Source: Anthropogastromicrobium aceti (GTDB taxonomy: Bacteria > Bacillota > Clostridia > Lachnospirales > Lachnospiraceae). From it: a stretch of 5,863 bases of DNA. Below the pieces are notes generated by a model. That model was not told the origin of the DNA, ran no database searches, and saw only the letters and a list, made by a program, of their open reading frames with translations. The stretch is taken from assembly GCF_025567095.1 (NCBI RefSeq), contig NZ_JAOQJH010000049.1; one strand, given 5' to 3'. The translations under genes and the position numbers were made by a program. Positions 1-5,277 of this stretch are shown here, piece by piece; within the stretch, counting starts at the first letter, position 1, and every line of letters begins with the position of its first letter.

Positions 1-138
1 AATAAAACTTATACACAGATCAACAAACTAAAATGTCGATCTAATTTTGCCACTATGTATCAAAAAGAAAAGAACATGATTGAAGAAATCATTCGTTTAA
101 GAAAAAAGATTATGAATTCTGGTATTCGTACCGTTTAA
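1..138 (+). CDS. Unidentified short reading frame, possibly partial
   Basis: The frame is open from the window edge to a TAA at 136-138 (45 codons). If the ATG at 55 is the start, it would encode 27 residues, MYQKEKNMIEEI followed by a basic helix-like tail ending in GIRTV. No clear Shine-Dalgarno sequence precedes ATG 55. No domain is recognised. It lies just ahead of the structured right end of the IS-like element, so it may be a remnant of an element-encoded protein or a chance open frame. The sequence before ATG 55 resembles that before the ATG at 5843 near the other edge, which suggests the same part of a related element. Its protein-coding status is uncertain. Confidence 0.25.
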   Translation, partial: NKTYTQINKLKCRSNFATMYQKEKNMIEEIIRLRKKIMNSGIRTV

Positions 139-164
139 TTTCATAGCCCCGGGTATTTGACTTA

Positions 165-362
165 GTATCCATCTGGGAGATCTTGTGGCCCAGAGAACGC
201 GAATGTGAAGATTCAGTTCCATCGAATCGACACAAATGTGGTCGTAGGACTGCTTGTTCGCGAGTTTTGTTGCTCCGGAACAGATGTGTCTGCCAAAGTC
301 CTTGCGATGTACGCAGACACTAGAACTCCGTCAATGAAACCCCAGTGGCTTGCCACTGGGTT
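165..362 (+). ncRNA. Structured RNA-like region, possibly omegaRNA-like
   Basis: A chain of helices can be drawn. These are 172-177 with 189-194 (TCTGGG/CCCAGA), 198-203 with 257-262 (CGCGAA/TTCGCG) enclosing 210-214 with 224-228 (GATTC/GAATC) and a bulged helix at 228-244, then 286-293 with 313-320 (GTGTCTGC/GCAGACAC), then the terminal hairpin at 338-362. The loop bases 297-302 (AGTCCT) can also pair with 246-251 (AGGACT), forming a possible pseudoknot. Guide RNAs of TnpB- and IscB-type systems (omegaRNA, HEARO) are compact structured RNAs ending at the element's end, so this is a reasonable but unproven reading. No nuclease gene is visible in the window. The GTG-started frame at 205-399 runs through these helices and is probably not a gene. 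Confidence 0.35.
338..362 (+). repeat. Right-end subterminal hairpin of the IS-like element
   Basis: The stem is CCCAGTGG (341-348) with CCACTGGG (353-360), closed by the tetraloop CTTG. One bulged C lies at 340 and two further A-T pairs at the base. It lies about eight bases inside the inferred right tip at 370. In the IS200/IS605 family, Y1 transposases recognise such subterminal hairpins. The counterpart at 5723-5742 has the same stem with one compensatory change. Confidence 0.6.
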
Positions 363-370
363 AAGTCAGG

Positions 371-1128
371 AATCATATTTATATGCAGACCTTTTTTGAG
401 GAGCATCGCCATACCAAACATCCATTTTTTAGGAAAGTCTGGATCCTTTGACATTTCTTCCATTGGCATATCGCTGTACATAATCACGTTTTCCATAGAA
501 GGTGACAGAACAGTAGCCTTTAAATAGTCTAGCTCAGCAGTCATAAATTCACGAATACCAAAGTAGGAGCGTGAGCCAGGCAGCTGGATTGGCATAGTTG
601 GTACTTTCAATTCATCAAAGCAAATGGAACGAATGAAATTATTAAGGTCAAACTGATCAAGTTTTTCAAGAAAACTTTGCATTTGGTTTATTTGAGGTGA
701 AACATTATTTGTGTTTAAAAGCCATCCAGAAAGCAACTGACAAAGAGCCGCAGAATCATTTATATCCTTAATAGACTGGCCAGTAAGCTTTTCAATAAAA
801 TGCGGTCAGCAGGCGGTGTGCGAAGCACAATAAAACGAGCTGTCTCGCTACAAAACCATTCAGGATCAGAAGGGATGCGTGACAGATAAGATGAATCATA
901 ATTTAAAAAACGTGCCAGATCAGCAAGGCTGACAGAGGATGCTAACAGCAGATGATTGAAATTTTCACAAAGTCGACTATTATCAGGCTGCTTTAACGTA
1001 TTTGTAAAAGCAGTGTAGATTTCATCTTTTGTAAAAGGCGTTATGGAAGCAGAAGTACGCTTAGAAGCTGCTTTTTCTTTTGAAAGTAGATAAATTCCTT
1101 CGCACAATTGATTTAATTTTTCACTTTC
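371..1128 (-). pseudogene. Decayed HTH transcriptional regulator
   Basis: Read on the minus strand, about 110 residues in one frame (from PESEKLNQLCEG to ADRIL) continue in another frame as IEKLTGQSIKD down to KKGLHINMI. The shift lies around 794-800, where one missing A in a TTTTA run would restore the frame. A helix-turn-helix-like segment, SLADLARFLNYDSSYLSRI, lies at about 874-933. It is followed directly by PSDPEWF. From memory of related Lachnospiraceae regulators, a short RSGKR-like stretch is expected between them, so an in-frame loss is possible. The C-terminal half has the hallmarks of that family (ELKVPTMPIQLP, MYSDMPMEEM, KKWMFGMAM, GLHINMI), but the usual tail is cut off by the IS-like end at 370. 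The N-terminus is replaced beyond about 1128 by sequence that makes better sense as the opposite-strand gene. Probable role when intact: DNA-binding regulator, targets unknown. Certainly broken; family assignment moderate. Confidence 0.7.
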
Positions 1129-1763
1129 AGGGCGAGGAACACGTTCACCGCTTGGCGCAGCAGTGCTATGATGAACAGCAGACAGCTGTACAGTCAGGAG
1201 GACTGGTTGTGATAGATGGAGTGGCATGTACAGCATCAGATCGCACATACTCATTTATGCTTGATGGAATCGACTATCGTGCGAAGGTTGTCACAATGAC
1301 AAAGATTATCCAGTTCAGCATGACACAAGCAGCTGGCTACTCAGATACCTACTATGTATGGAATGCACCATATACCTATATTTATATGACGCCGACAGCT
1401 GCTTTTGAGAAAGGGCTTGATGATTTTAATTTATTCATGTTAAACACAAAGGTAAGCGATGGCTTTATCATAGCATCCAGTAATTTGAGTACTCAGTTAA
1501 TTGCGCAGATTTCAAATGGTACACAGAGCACACAAACACCTGGTGATTATTTCAAGAGTGAAATGGAAAAGCAGCCAGATACATATGATACAGAAAGCTT
1601 CTGCGATTATATATTGTCACAGAATGCATATGAGACATCAGATGGCAGCACAATAAAGCTTCCTAATATTTACGATTATGTGTACGAGGGTGATGATGGA
1701 AAGATCTATGCTGGAAATACGGCAGATCAGCCGGCAGGCTCAACAAGACTGTATGCAAAATAA
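1129..1763 (+). pseudogene. 5'-truncated gene of unknown function
   Basis: About 210 residues read openly from GEEHVHRLAQQ to a TAA at 1761-1763. Bases before about 1129 belong, on the other strand, to the regulator, so the natural start is missing. The only upstream in-frame start is a TTG at 1080 with no ribosome site, lying in foreign sequence. The first in-frame ATG is at 1257. The protein is rich in Tyr, Thr, Ser and Asp (for example YYVWNAPYTYIYMTP), has no obvious membrane segment in the part that remains, and ends in a polar tail (YEGDDGKIYAGNTADQ). I do not recognise a family. A secreted or cell-surface protein that has lost its signal peptide would fit the composition but cannot be shown. 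Read-through into the lrgB side may be limited by the hairpin at 1799-1830. Confidence 0.55.
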
Positions 1764-1798
1764 GATTTGACGAAATATGTTCAGGCTAAAATAAAAAT

Positions 1799-1830
1799 GG
1801 CAGCACAGAGTGATAAGTTTCTGTGCTGCC
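1799..1830 (-). terminator. Rho-independent terminator of lrgAB, possibly bidirectional
   Basis: A perfect 11-bp stem, GGCAGCACAGA (1799-1809) with TCTGTGCTGCC (1820-1830), encloses a 10-base loop. Read on the minus strand it is followed by ATTTTTATTTT, giving a good U-rich tail seven bases after the lrgB stop. On the plus strand the following bases (GATAATTTAATA) are only weakly U-rich, so termination of the convergent gene would be less efficient. Confidence 0.85.
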
Positions 1831-1836
1831 GATAAT

Positions 1837-2529
1837 TTAATATAGATTTGCGGCAATGGAAGCGGCAATAACAGTTAAAAGACCTGTTACAGCGATAGAC
1901 AAACTGCTGATTGCACCTTCGACTTCACCCATCTCCATAGCCTTGGCTGTTCCTATTGCATGGGCAGAGGAACCCATTCCCACACCCTTTGCGACAGGCT
2001 CTGTGATATGAAACAGCTTGCAGATTGGCTCTCCAATGATATTTCCAAATACACCAGTTATGATAATAACAGCAACAGTAATAGTTGTGATGCCTCCAAG
2101 CTCAGTTGAAACATCCATACCGATTGCAGTTGTGATGGACTTTGGAAGAAGGGTAACATACTGCTCATGTGTAAGTCCAAATATTAAGGAGAAGGCATAG
2201 ACACACAGCACACATGAAATGATACCTGAAACAATGCCAGCAACGATTGCCTTCCAGTTGCTTTTAAGCTTTTCAATCTGTTCGTATAGCGGAATCGCGA
2301 GACAGACAGTAGCTGGTGTTAATAAGTAGCTTAAATATTTTGCACTGATGTTGTAGCTTTGATAGTCAACATCAAGTGCCACAAGAATTGCAATTACCAG
2401 AATAATGCTTATTAAAAGAGGATTTAAAAGCGGAGATTTAAATTTTTTCTTTAAAAGTGAACCTACTTCATAGGCGGCAAGACTTACAGCAACGCCAAAA
2501 AATAATGAATTAGTCAGAAAATCAAGCAT
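1837..2529 (-). CDS. lrgB: LrgB/CidB family membrane protein
   Basis: This is a full-length 230-residue LrgB-family (PF04172) integral membrane protein. Hydrophobic segments lie roughly at residues 5-22, 36-54, 65-82, 94-118, 148-168 and 207-228. The family's signature stretches are present: LLPKSITTAIGMDVSTELGG (about 128-146) and GMGSSAHAIGTAKAMEMGEV (about 184-203). It partners LrgA. The pair was first described as a modulator of murein hydrolase activity and autolysis in Staphylococcus; later work in Bacillus (PftAB/YsbAB) and Streptococcus mutans supports pyruvate transport. The ATG lies six bases after the lrgA stop. Its ribosome site, AAAGGAGG, is inside the last codons of lrgA, 11 bases from the start, so the genes are co-transcribed and probably translationally linked. 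Nothing suggests damage. Confidence 0.95.
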   Translation of the reverse strand: MLDFLTNSLFFGVAVSLAAYEVGSLLKKKFKSPLLNPLLISIILVIAILVALDVDYQSYNISAKYLSYLLTPATVCLAIPLYEQIEKLKSNWKAIVAGIVSGIISCVLCVYAFSLIFGLTHEQYVTLLPKSITTAIGMDVSTELGGITTITVAVIIITGVFGNIIGEPICKLFHITEPVAKGVGMGSSAHAIGTAKAMEMGEVEGAISSLSIAVTGLLTVIAASIAANLY

Positions 2530-2535
2530 ATTAGA

Positions 2536-2919
2536 TCAAGCCTCCTTTGTTTGACTGGAAGCAGTTTTTCGCTGTGCTTCCTTATGAATCACAAATTGTG
2601 TAATCTTTCCGGAAATTATCATAACAACTACGGTTGAAACAAGTGTAATTATGGCAACCGGTACACCAATAGGCGAAAGCTGCGGCCAGGATTCAAGAAG
2701 TCCGACACCAGCCGGGATAAACATAACTGGCATGATTTCAATTAAAAGCTTTCCTGTATCTTTCACATGAGCAAGCTTAATAACGCCGCTTAACAGACCG
2801 ATAAATAGGATTGCAAATCCATATACACTGGCTGGAACTGGCAGCGGCAACACTTCGTGAAGCAATTCTCCAATAAAAGAAATTAGAAGAATCAATAGAA
2901 ATTGTCTGAGATATTTCAT
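2536..2919 (-). CDS. lrgA: LrgA/CidA family holin-like membrane protein
   Basis: The protein has 127 residues, the usual length for the LrgA/CidA family (PF03788), with four hydrophobic segments at about 4-20, 27-45, 58-75 and 83-105 and a short polar, lysine-rich C-terminal tail. Family motifs are LPLPVPASVYG (24-34) and MPVMFIPAGVGLL (63-75). It is first in the operon with lrgB. Together they form a membrane complex implicated in pyruvate or small-acid transport and, historically, in control of autolysis. The start is well supported by AGGAGG eight bases upstream of ATG. No LytS/LytR-type two-component genes, which often control lrgAB, lie in this window, so any such control would act from elsewhere. 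The substrate here is inferred from the family only. Confidence 0.94.
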   Translation of the reverse strand: MKYLRQFLLILLISFIGELLHEVLPLPVPASVYGFAILFIGLLSGVIKLAHVKDTGKLLIEIMPVMFIPAGVGLLESWPQLSPIGVPVAIITLVSTVVVMIISGKITQFVIHKEAQRKTASSQTKEA

Positions 2920-2989
2920 AAAGATCTCCTCCTGAAAACAAAACTTTTTGCATATAAAAGGAATGTTATTCTTTTAACGCACAAGCCCT

Positions 2990-3018
2990 ACTTTAGCACA
3001 GAACTATGTTAAAGACAA
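2990..3018 (-). promoter_or_regulatory. Candidate sigma-A promoter of lrgAB
   Basis: Read on the minus strand: TTGTCT (-35, 3013-3018), 17 bases, TAAAGT (-10, 2990-2995), with TGTGC just before the -10. Transcription would start near 2983, leaving a leader of about 63 bases before lrgA. The hexamers are moderate matches. Confidence 0.5.
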
Positions 3019-3079
3019 GTAGAAGAAATAACCGCAATAATGTCCCCAAAAAGTAAATTTTATTTATAAGGTGATGATA

Positions 3080-3199
3080 ATGACAACATATATGCTAGTA
3101 TATACAATAAGGAATATACAAAATGAGGTGAGAAAAAAGAAAAAAATTTCATCAAAACGCAGTAAAAATGGGAAAATAAGAGGTAAAAAAACTAATTGA
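3080..3199 (+). CDS. Possible 39-residue basic microprotein
   Basis: An ATG at 3080 opens a 39-codon frame ending in TGA at 3197. AAGGTGAT at 3068-3075 could serve as a ribosome site, with short spacing. The first ten residues are mildly hydrophobic (MTTYMLVYTI). The rest is strongly basic, with a KKKK cluster and many Lys/Arg from residue 18 onward. The codons come from a very A-rich stretch in which lysine-rich frames arise easily by chance, so this may not be a gene. A hairpin follows at 3207-3230. No homolog is recognised. It lies just upstream of the CDF promoter, on the same strand. Confidence 0.22.
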   Translation: MTTYMLVYTIRNIQNEVRKKKKISSKRSKNGKIRGKKTN

Positions 3200-3200
3200 G

Positions 3201-3230
3201 AAAAAAGGCAAAGTTAGTTGCAACTTTACC
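3201..3230 (-). terminator. Hairpin flanked by an A/T tract
   Basis: GGCAAAGTT (3207-3215) pairs with AACTTTACC (3222-3230) with one mismatch and a six-base loop. Read on the minus strand it is followed by TTTTTT (3206-3201), the shape of an intrinsic terminator. It would stop transcription entering the lrgAB upstream region from the CDF side. On the plus strand it is followed only by TTTACA, which is also the -35 box of the next promoter. Confidence 0.4.
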
Positions 3231-3259
3231 TTTACAATGTCATACAGATATGATATATT
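3231..3259 (+). promoter_or_regulatory. Sigma-A promoter for riboswitch and CDF gene
   Basis: TTTACA (3231-3236) and TATATT (3254-3259) are separated by exactly 17 bases, each one or two bases from consensus. Transcription would begin near 3266, about 37 bases before the riboswitch aptamer. This position fits metal-responsive control by the leader. Confidence 0.7.
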
Positions 3260-3297
3260 AAGCAAAACTACTCTTTGCACTGCAGTATTTTATACAG

Positions 3298-3380
3298 TAC
3301 AAACTGAGCAGGCCGGGGATTTCCTGGGGCCGGGTCGTAAATGACAGTGGATCGAAGACATCTGCGGGACAGTATATGTA
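3298..3380 (+). promoter_or_regulatory. NiCo (czcD) riboswitch aptamer
   Basis: The stretch matches the NiCo riboswitch layout. P1 is ACTG (3303-3306) with CAGT (3370-3373). The conserved GAGCAGG junction follows. P2 is CCGGG (3313-3317) with CCTGG (3323-3327). Conserved GCCGGG lies at 3329-3334. A short P3 pairs 3334-3337 with 3342-3345. P4 pairs 3347-3352 with 3360-3365. The conserved GGGACAGT closes the fold at 3366-3373. This class binds Co(II) and Ni(II) cooperatively, and later biochemical work argued for Fe(II) as a physiological ligand. It typically controls CDF exporters, as here. The match is from recall of the class consensus, but the motifs, their order and the gene context all agree. 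Confidence 0.9.
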
Positions 3381-3408
3381 ATTACTGGTTTCGTGGGTGT
3401 ATTTTTTT
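3358..3408 (+). terminator. Riboswitch expression-platform terminator
   Basis: Bases 3358-3374 pair with 3383-3400 in 17 base pairs (five G-U wobbles, one bulged G), with an eight-base loop, followed one base later by seven T (3402-3408). The 5' arm contains the 3' strand of P4 and the conserved GGGACAGT of the aptamer, so aptamer and terminator exclude each other. Metal binding would therefore prevent termination and turn the CDF gene on. Confidence 0.75.
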
Positions 3409-3421
3409 ATCTTCCACGAAA
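3389..3421 (+). promoter_or_regulatory. Alternative helix overlapping the terminator
   Basis: TTTCGTGG (3389-3396) pairs perfectly with CCACGAAA (3414-3421) around a 17-base loop that holds the T7 tract. It uses the 3' arm of the terminator, so it could form only when the terminator does not. No T-run follows, so it is not itself a terminator. It may stabilise the read-through state. Confidence 0.45.
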
Positions 3422-3475
3422 AAATAAGTGCCATAAAGAGTTATCAATCCATCTTTTATTTAGGGGGTAACTACT

Positions 3476-4414
3476 ATGGAAAAAACAAAAAAACAAAATC
3501 CGCAGATGAATCAGAATCAAAGTGAAAACACAAATCTGCAGGAAAAACAGTTTGAAAAAGAGGCAATGAAGGTTTCAACTGTCAGCATTGTTGTCAATGT
3601 ACTGCTTTCTCTTTTCAAACTCCTCGCTGGAGTGATCGCTCATTCTGGTGCAATGATCAGTGATGCAATTCATTCAGCTTCAGATGTATTTAGTACAATT
3701 ATTGTTATGGTAGGCATTCATTTGGCTGGCAGAAAATCCGATAAGGAACATCCATATGGTCACGAGCGAATGGAGTGTGTTGCAGCGATTGTGCTTGCAA
3801 CAGTTCTTGCCGTAACAGGTCTTGGAATCGGCTGGTCAGCAATTCAGTCCATTGCAAAAGAGAGTACAGGAGTTGTTGTGGTTCCTGGTGTGCTTGCTCT
3901 TGTTGCAGCAGTAGTGTCGATTTTAACAAAGGAAGGAATGTACTGGTACACAAGATTCCATGCAAAAAAAATAGATTCCAGTGCCTTAATGGCAGATGCA
4001 TGGCATCATCGCTCCGATGCACTTTCCTCAGTTGGTGCATTAGTTGGTATCGCAGCTTCCAGAATGGGATATCCATTAATGGATCCACTCGCCAGTCTTG
4101 TTATATGCGTTTTTATTGAAAAAGCAGCTCTTGATATTTTTAAGGATGCAATTAACAAAATGGTTGATAAGGCGTGTGATGAAGATACAGAGCAAGCCAT
4201 ACGTGAATGCGCAGAGAAACAGCCAGGTGTCATTAGAGTAGACATGTTAAAGACACGAGTATTCGGCAATAAAATTTATGTAGATCTTGAGATTGGAGCT
4301 GATGGTAATGAGACGCTTCGCGATGCACATGCAGTGGCAGAGCGTGTACACGACCATATTGAAAAGGAATTTCCAAAGGTAAAGCATATCATGGTACATG
4401 TAAATCCAGCGTAA
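3476..4414 (+). CDS. Cation diffusion facilitator (CDF) metal exporter
   Basis: The 312-residue protein has the typical length and layout of a CDF antiporter (PF01545), which exports divalent metals across the cytoplasmic membrane in exchange for protons. The first 30 residues are a polar Lys/Gln/Asn-rich extension. The membrane domain covers about residues 34-215. TM2 holds the HxxxD metal site (H66, D70 in SDAIHSASD) and TM5 a second HxxxD (H177, D181 in DAWHHRSD). The conserved loop EHPYGHERME is at 91-100. A cytoplasmic regulatory domain follows (about 220-312), ending in KHIMVHVNP. The HxxxD/HxxxD pattern resembles CzcD/Zn-Co-type CDFs rather than FieF's DxxxD in TM2. AGGGGG, eight bases before ATG, fixes the start. 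The NiCo riboswitch upstream points to Co, Ni or Fe as the physiological inducer. It is monocistronic, bounded by a terminator. Confidence 0.95.
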   Translation: MEKTKKQNPQMNQNQSENTNLQEKQFEKEAMKVSTVSIVVNVLLSLFKLLAGVIAHSGAMISDAIHSASDVFSTIIVMVGIHLAGRKSDKEHPYGHERMECVAAIVLATVLAVTGLGIGWSAIQSIAKESTGVVVVPGVLALVAAVVSILTKEGMYWYTRFHAKKIDSSALMADAWHHRSDALSSVGALVGIAASRMGYPLMDPLASLVICVFIEKAALDIFKDAINKMVDKACDEDTEQAIRECAEKQPGVIRVDMLKTRVFGNKIYVDLEIGADGNETLRDAHAVAERVHDHIEKEFPKVKHIMVHVNPA

Positions 4415-4440
4415 AAAAATAGTTGAATAAAATAAGAAAA

Positions 4441-4476
4441 TTCCACTGACACGAAAGTGTATAGTGGGATTTTTTT
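4441..4476 (+). terminator. Rho-independent terminator of the CDF gene
   Basis: The stem is built from TCCACT (4442-4447) with AGTGGGA (4463-4469, one bulged base), continuing to ACAC (4449-4452) with GTGT (4457-4460) around the tetraloop GAAA, and is followed by seven T (4470-4476). It ends the CDF transcript 27 bases after the stop codon. Confidence 0.9.
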
Positions 4477-4481
4477 GTACC

Positions 4482-4510
4482 TAGACAAGAGAAATCAAAT
4501 GAATTATACT
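4482..4510 (+). promoter_or_regulatory. Sigma-A promoter of the ThuA-isomerase operon
   Basis: TAGACA (4482-4487) and TATACT (4505-4510) are each one base from consensus and are separated by 17 bases. Transcription would start near 4517, just before an AGGAGG (4520-4525) that lies too far from the ThuA ATG (35 bases) to be its ribosome site. No operator repeat is evident. Confidence 0.75.
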
Positions 4511-4560
4511 GAAGAAAATAGGAGGAAAACAGCGTATTTTGCGCGGAAAAGAGGTCGGTT

Positions 4561-5277
4561 ATGATTCGAGTAACAGTATGGAACGAATATTTACATGAGA
4601 AGGAGGAGCCGGTACGTCACATTTATCCAAATGGAATCCATGGCTGTATTAAGGAATTTCTACAGACAGATGAAGAGCTTGTAATTAAGACGGCAACATT
4701 TGAGATGCCTGAACATGGACTTACAGATGAGGTGCTTGCGCAGACAGATGTACTTATTTTCTGGAGTCACATGCGCCAGAATGAGTTTTCAGATGAGGTT
4801 GCAGCGCGCGTGTGCAGTCATGTTCGTCAGGGTATGGGACTTGTTGCACTTCATTCGGCACATTTCTCAAAGATTATGAAGGGACTGCTTGGAACAAGCA
4901 TGACGCTTCGCTGGAAACATGGAGAAAGTGAGCGTGTTTTCTGTACAGCGCCTTACCATCCAATCGCAGAGGGAATACCGGAACGCTTTGATATTCCAAA
5001 GGAAGAGATGTATGGAGAATATTTTGATATTCCAAAGTCAGATGATGTGATTTTTACCGGATGGTTTTCATGCGGTGAGGTTTTCAGAAGCGGCTGCACG
5101 TTCCACAGTGGCTATGGAAAAATCTTTTATTTCCAGCCAGGCCACGAGGAATATCCAGTCTATTATATTCCGGAAGTACAAAAGATCATTAAAAATGCAG
5201 TGCACTGGTGTAAGCCAAGTGTGCGAAAGGCAAGTCCGCTAGACTGCGCAGAGGTAAAAGAGGTGACACTGACATGA
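4561..5277 (+). CDS. ThuA-domain protein
   Basis: The protein has 238 residues and matches the ThuA-like family (PF06283, trehalose-utilisation type; class I glutamine-amidotransferase-like fold). Family features are the N-terminal strand VTVWNEYLHEK (4-14) with HIYPNGIHGCI (20-30), the central GMGLVALHSAHFSKIMKGLL (91-110), and a C-terminal GYGKIFYFQPGHEEYPVYY (184-202) ending in AVHW. No signal peptide or membrane segment is present, so it is cytoplasmic. The biochemical role is poorly defined; such genes usually lie with sugar oxidoreductases and isomerases, as here with a TIM-barrel isomerase. GAGG six bases before ATG is a modest ribosome site; no alternative in-frame start exists upstream before the promoter. 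Its stop overlaps the next start (ATGA), indicating translational coupling. It appears intact. Confidence 0.92.
   Translation: MIRVTVWNEYLHEKEEPVRHIYPNGIHGCIKEFLQTDEELVIKTATFEMPEHGLTDEVLAQTDVLIFWSHMRQNEFSDEVAARVCSHVRQGMGLVALHSAHFSKIMKGLLGTSMTLRWKHGESERVFCTAPYHPIAEGIPERFDIPKEEMYGEYFDIPKSDDVIFTGWFSCGEVFRSGCTFHSGYGKIFYFQPGHEEYPVYYIPEVQKIIKNAVHWCKPSVRKASPLDCAEVKEVTLT

Larger units (their letters stand above)
1..370 (+). mobile_element. Right-hand part of an IS200/IS605-like element
   Basis: The stretch contains a short reading frame, about 200 bases of nested hairpins and a terminal hairpin at 338-362, and it stops where the reading frame of a minus-strand regulator resumes (codon at 371-373). 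An imperfect hairpin a few bases inside the right tip, with no target duplication needed, fits the single-strand transposing IS200/IS605 family, including tnpB-only and shorter derivatives. No Y1 transposase or TnpB motif is visible, so this is either a non-autonomous derivative or only the end of a larger element that continues left of the window. The hairpin matches one at the right edge of the window (5723-5742), which supports a shared element family. The boundary at 370 is inferred from where the interrupted gene resumes. Confidence 0.5.

Noticed and set aside
205..399. 64-codon plus-strand frame starting with GTG
   Set aside because: It runs through all the helices and the terminal hairpin of the IS-like end and across its border into the regulator gene, with no ribosome site. 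It is best read as non-coding.
1080..1128. TTG-started N-terminal extension of the plus-strand unknown gene
   Set aside because: These codons are antisense to convincing regulator sequence and no ribosome site precedes the TTG.
1129..1254. Minus-strand N-terminal extension of the regulator (MSMCDLMLYMP and following)
   Set aside because: The plus strand gives a better protein reading here. The minus-strand residues do not resemble the family's usual N-terminus.
3705..4269. Open frames on both strands inside the CDF gene
   Set aside because: They overlap a full-length CDF protein with all expected motifs and have unlikely residue composition, so they are shadows.
4276..4488. 70-codon minus-strand frame across the CDF 3' end
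   Set aside because: It overlaps the CDF coding sequence and reads through its terminator hairpin, with no family features.
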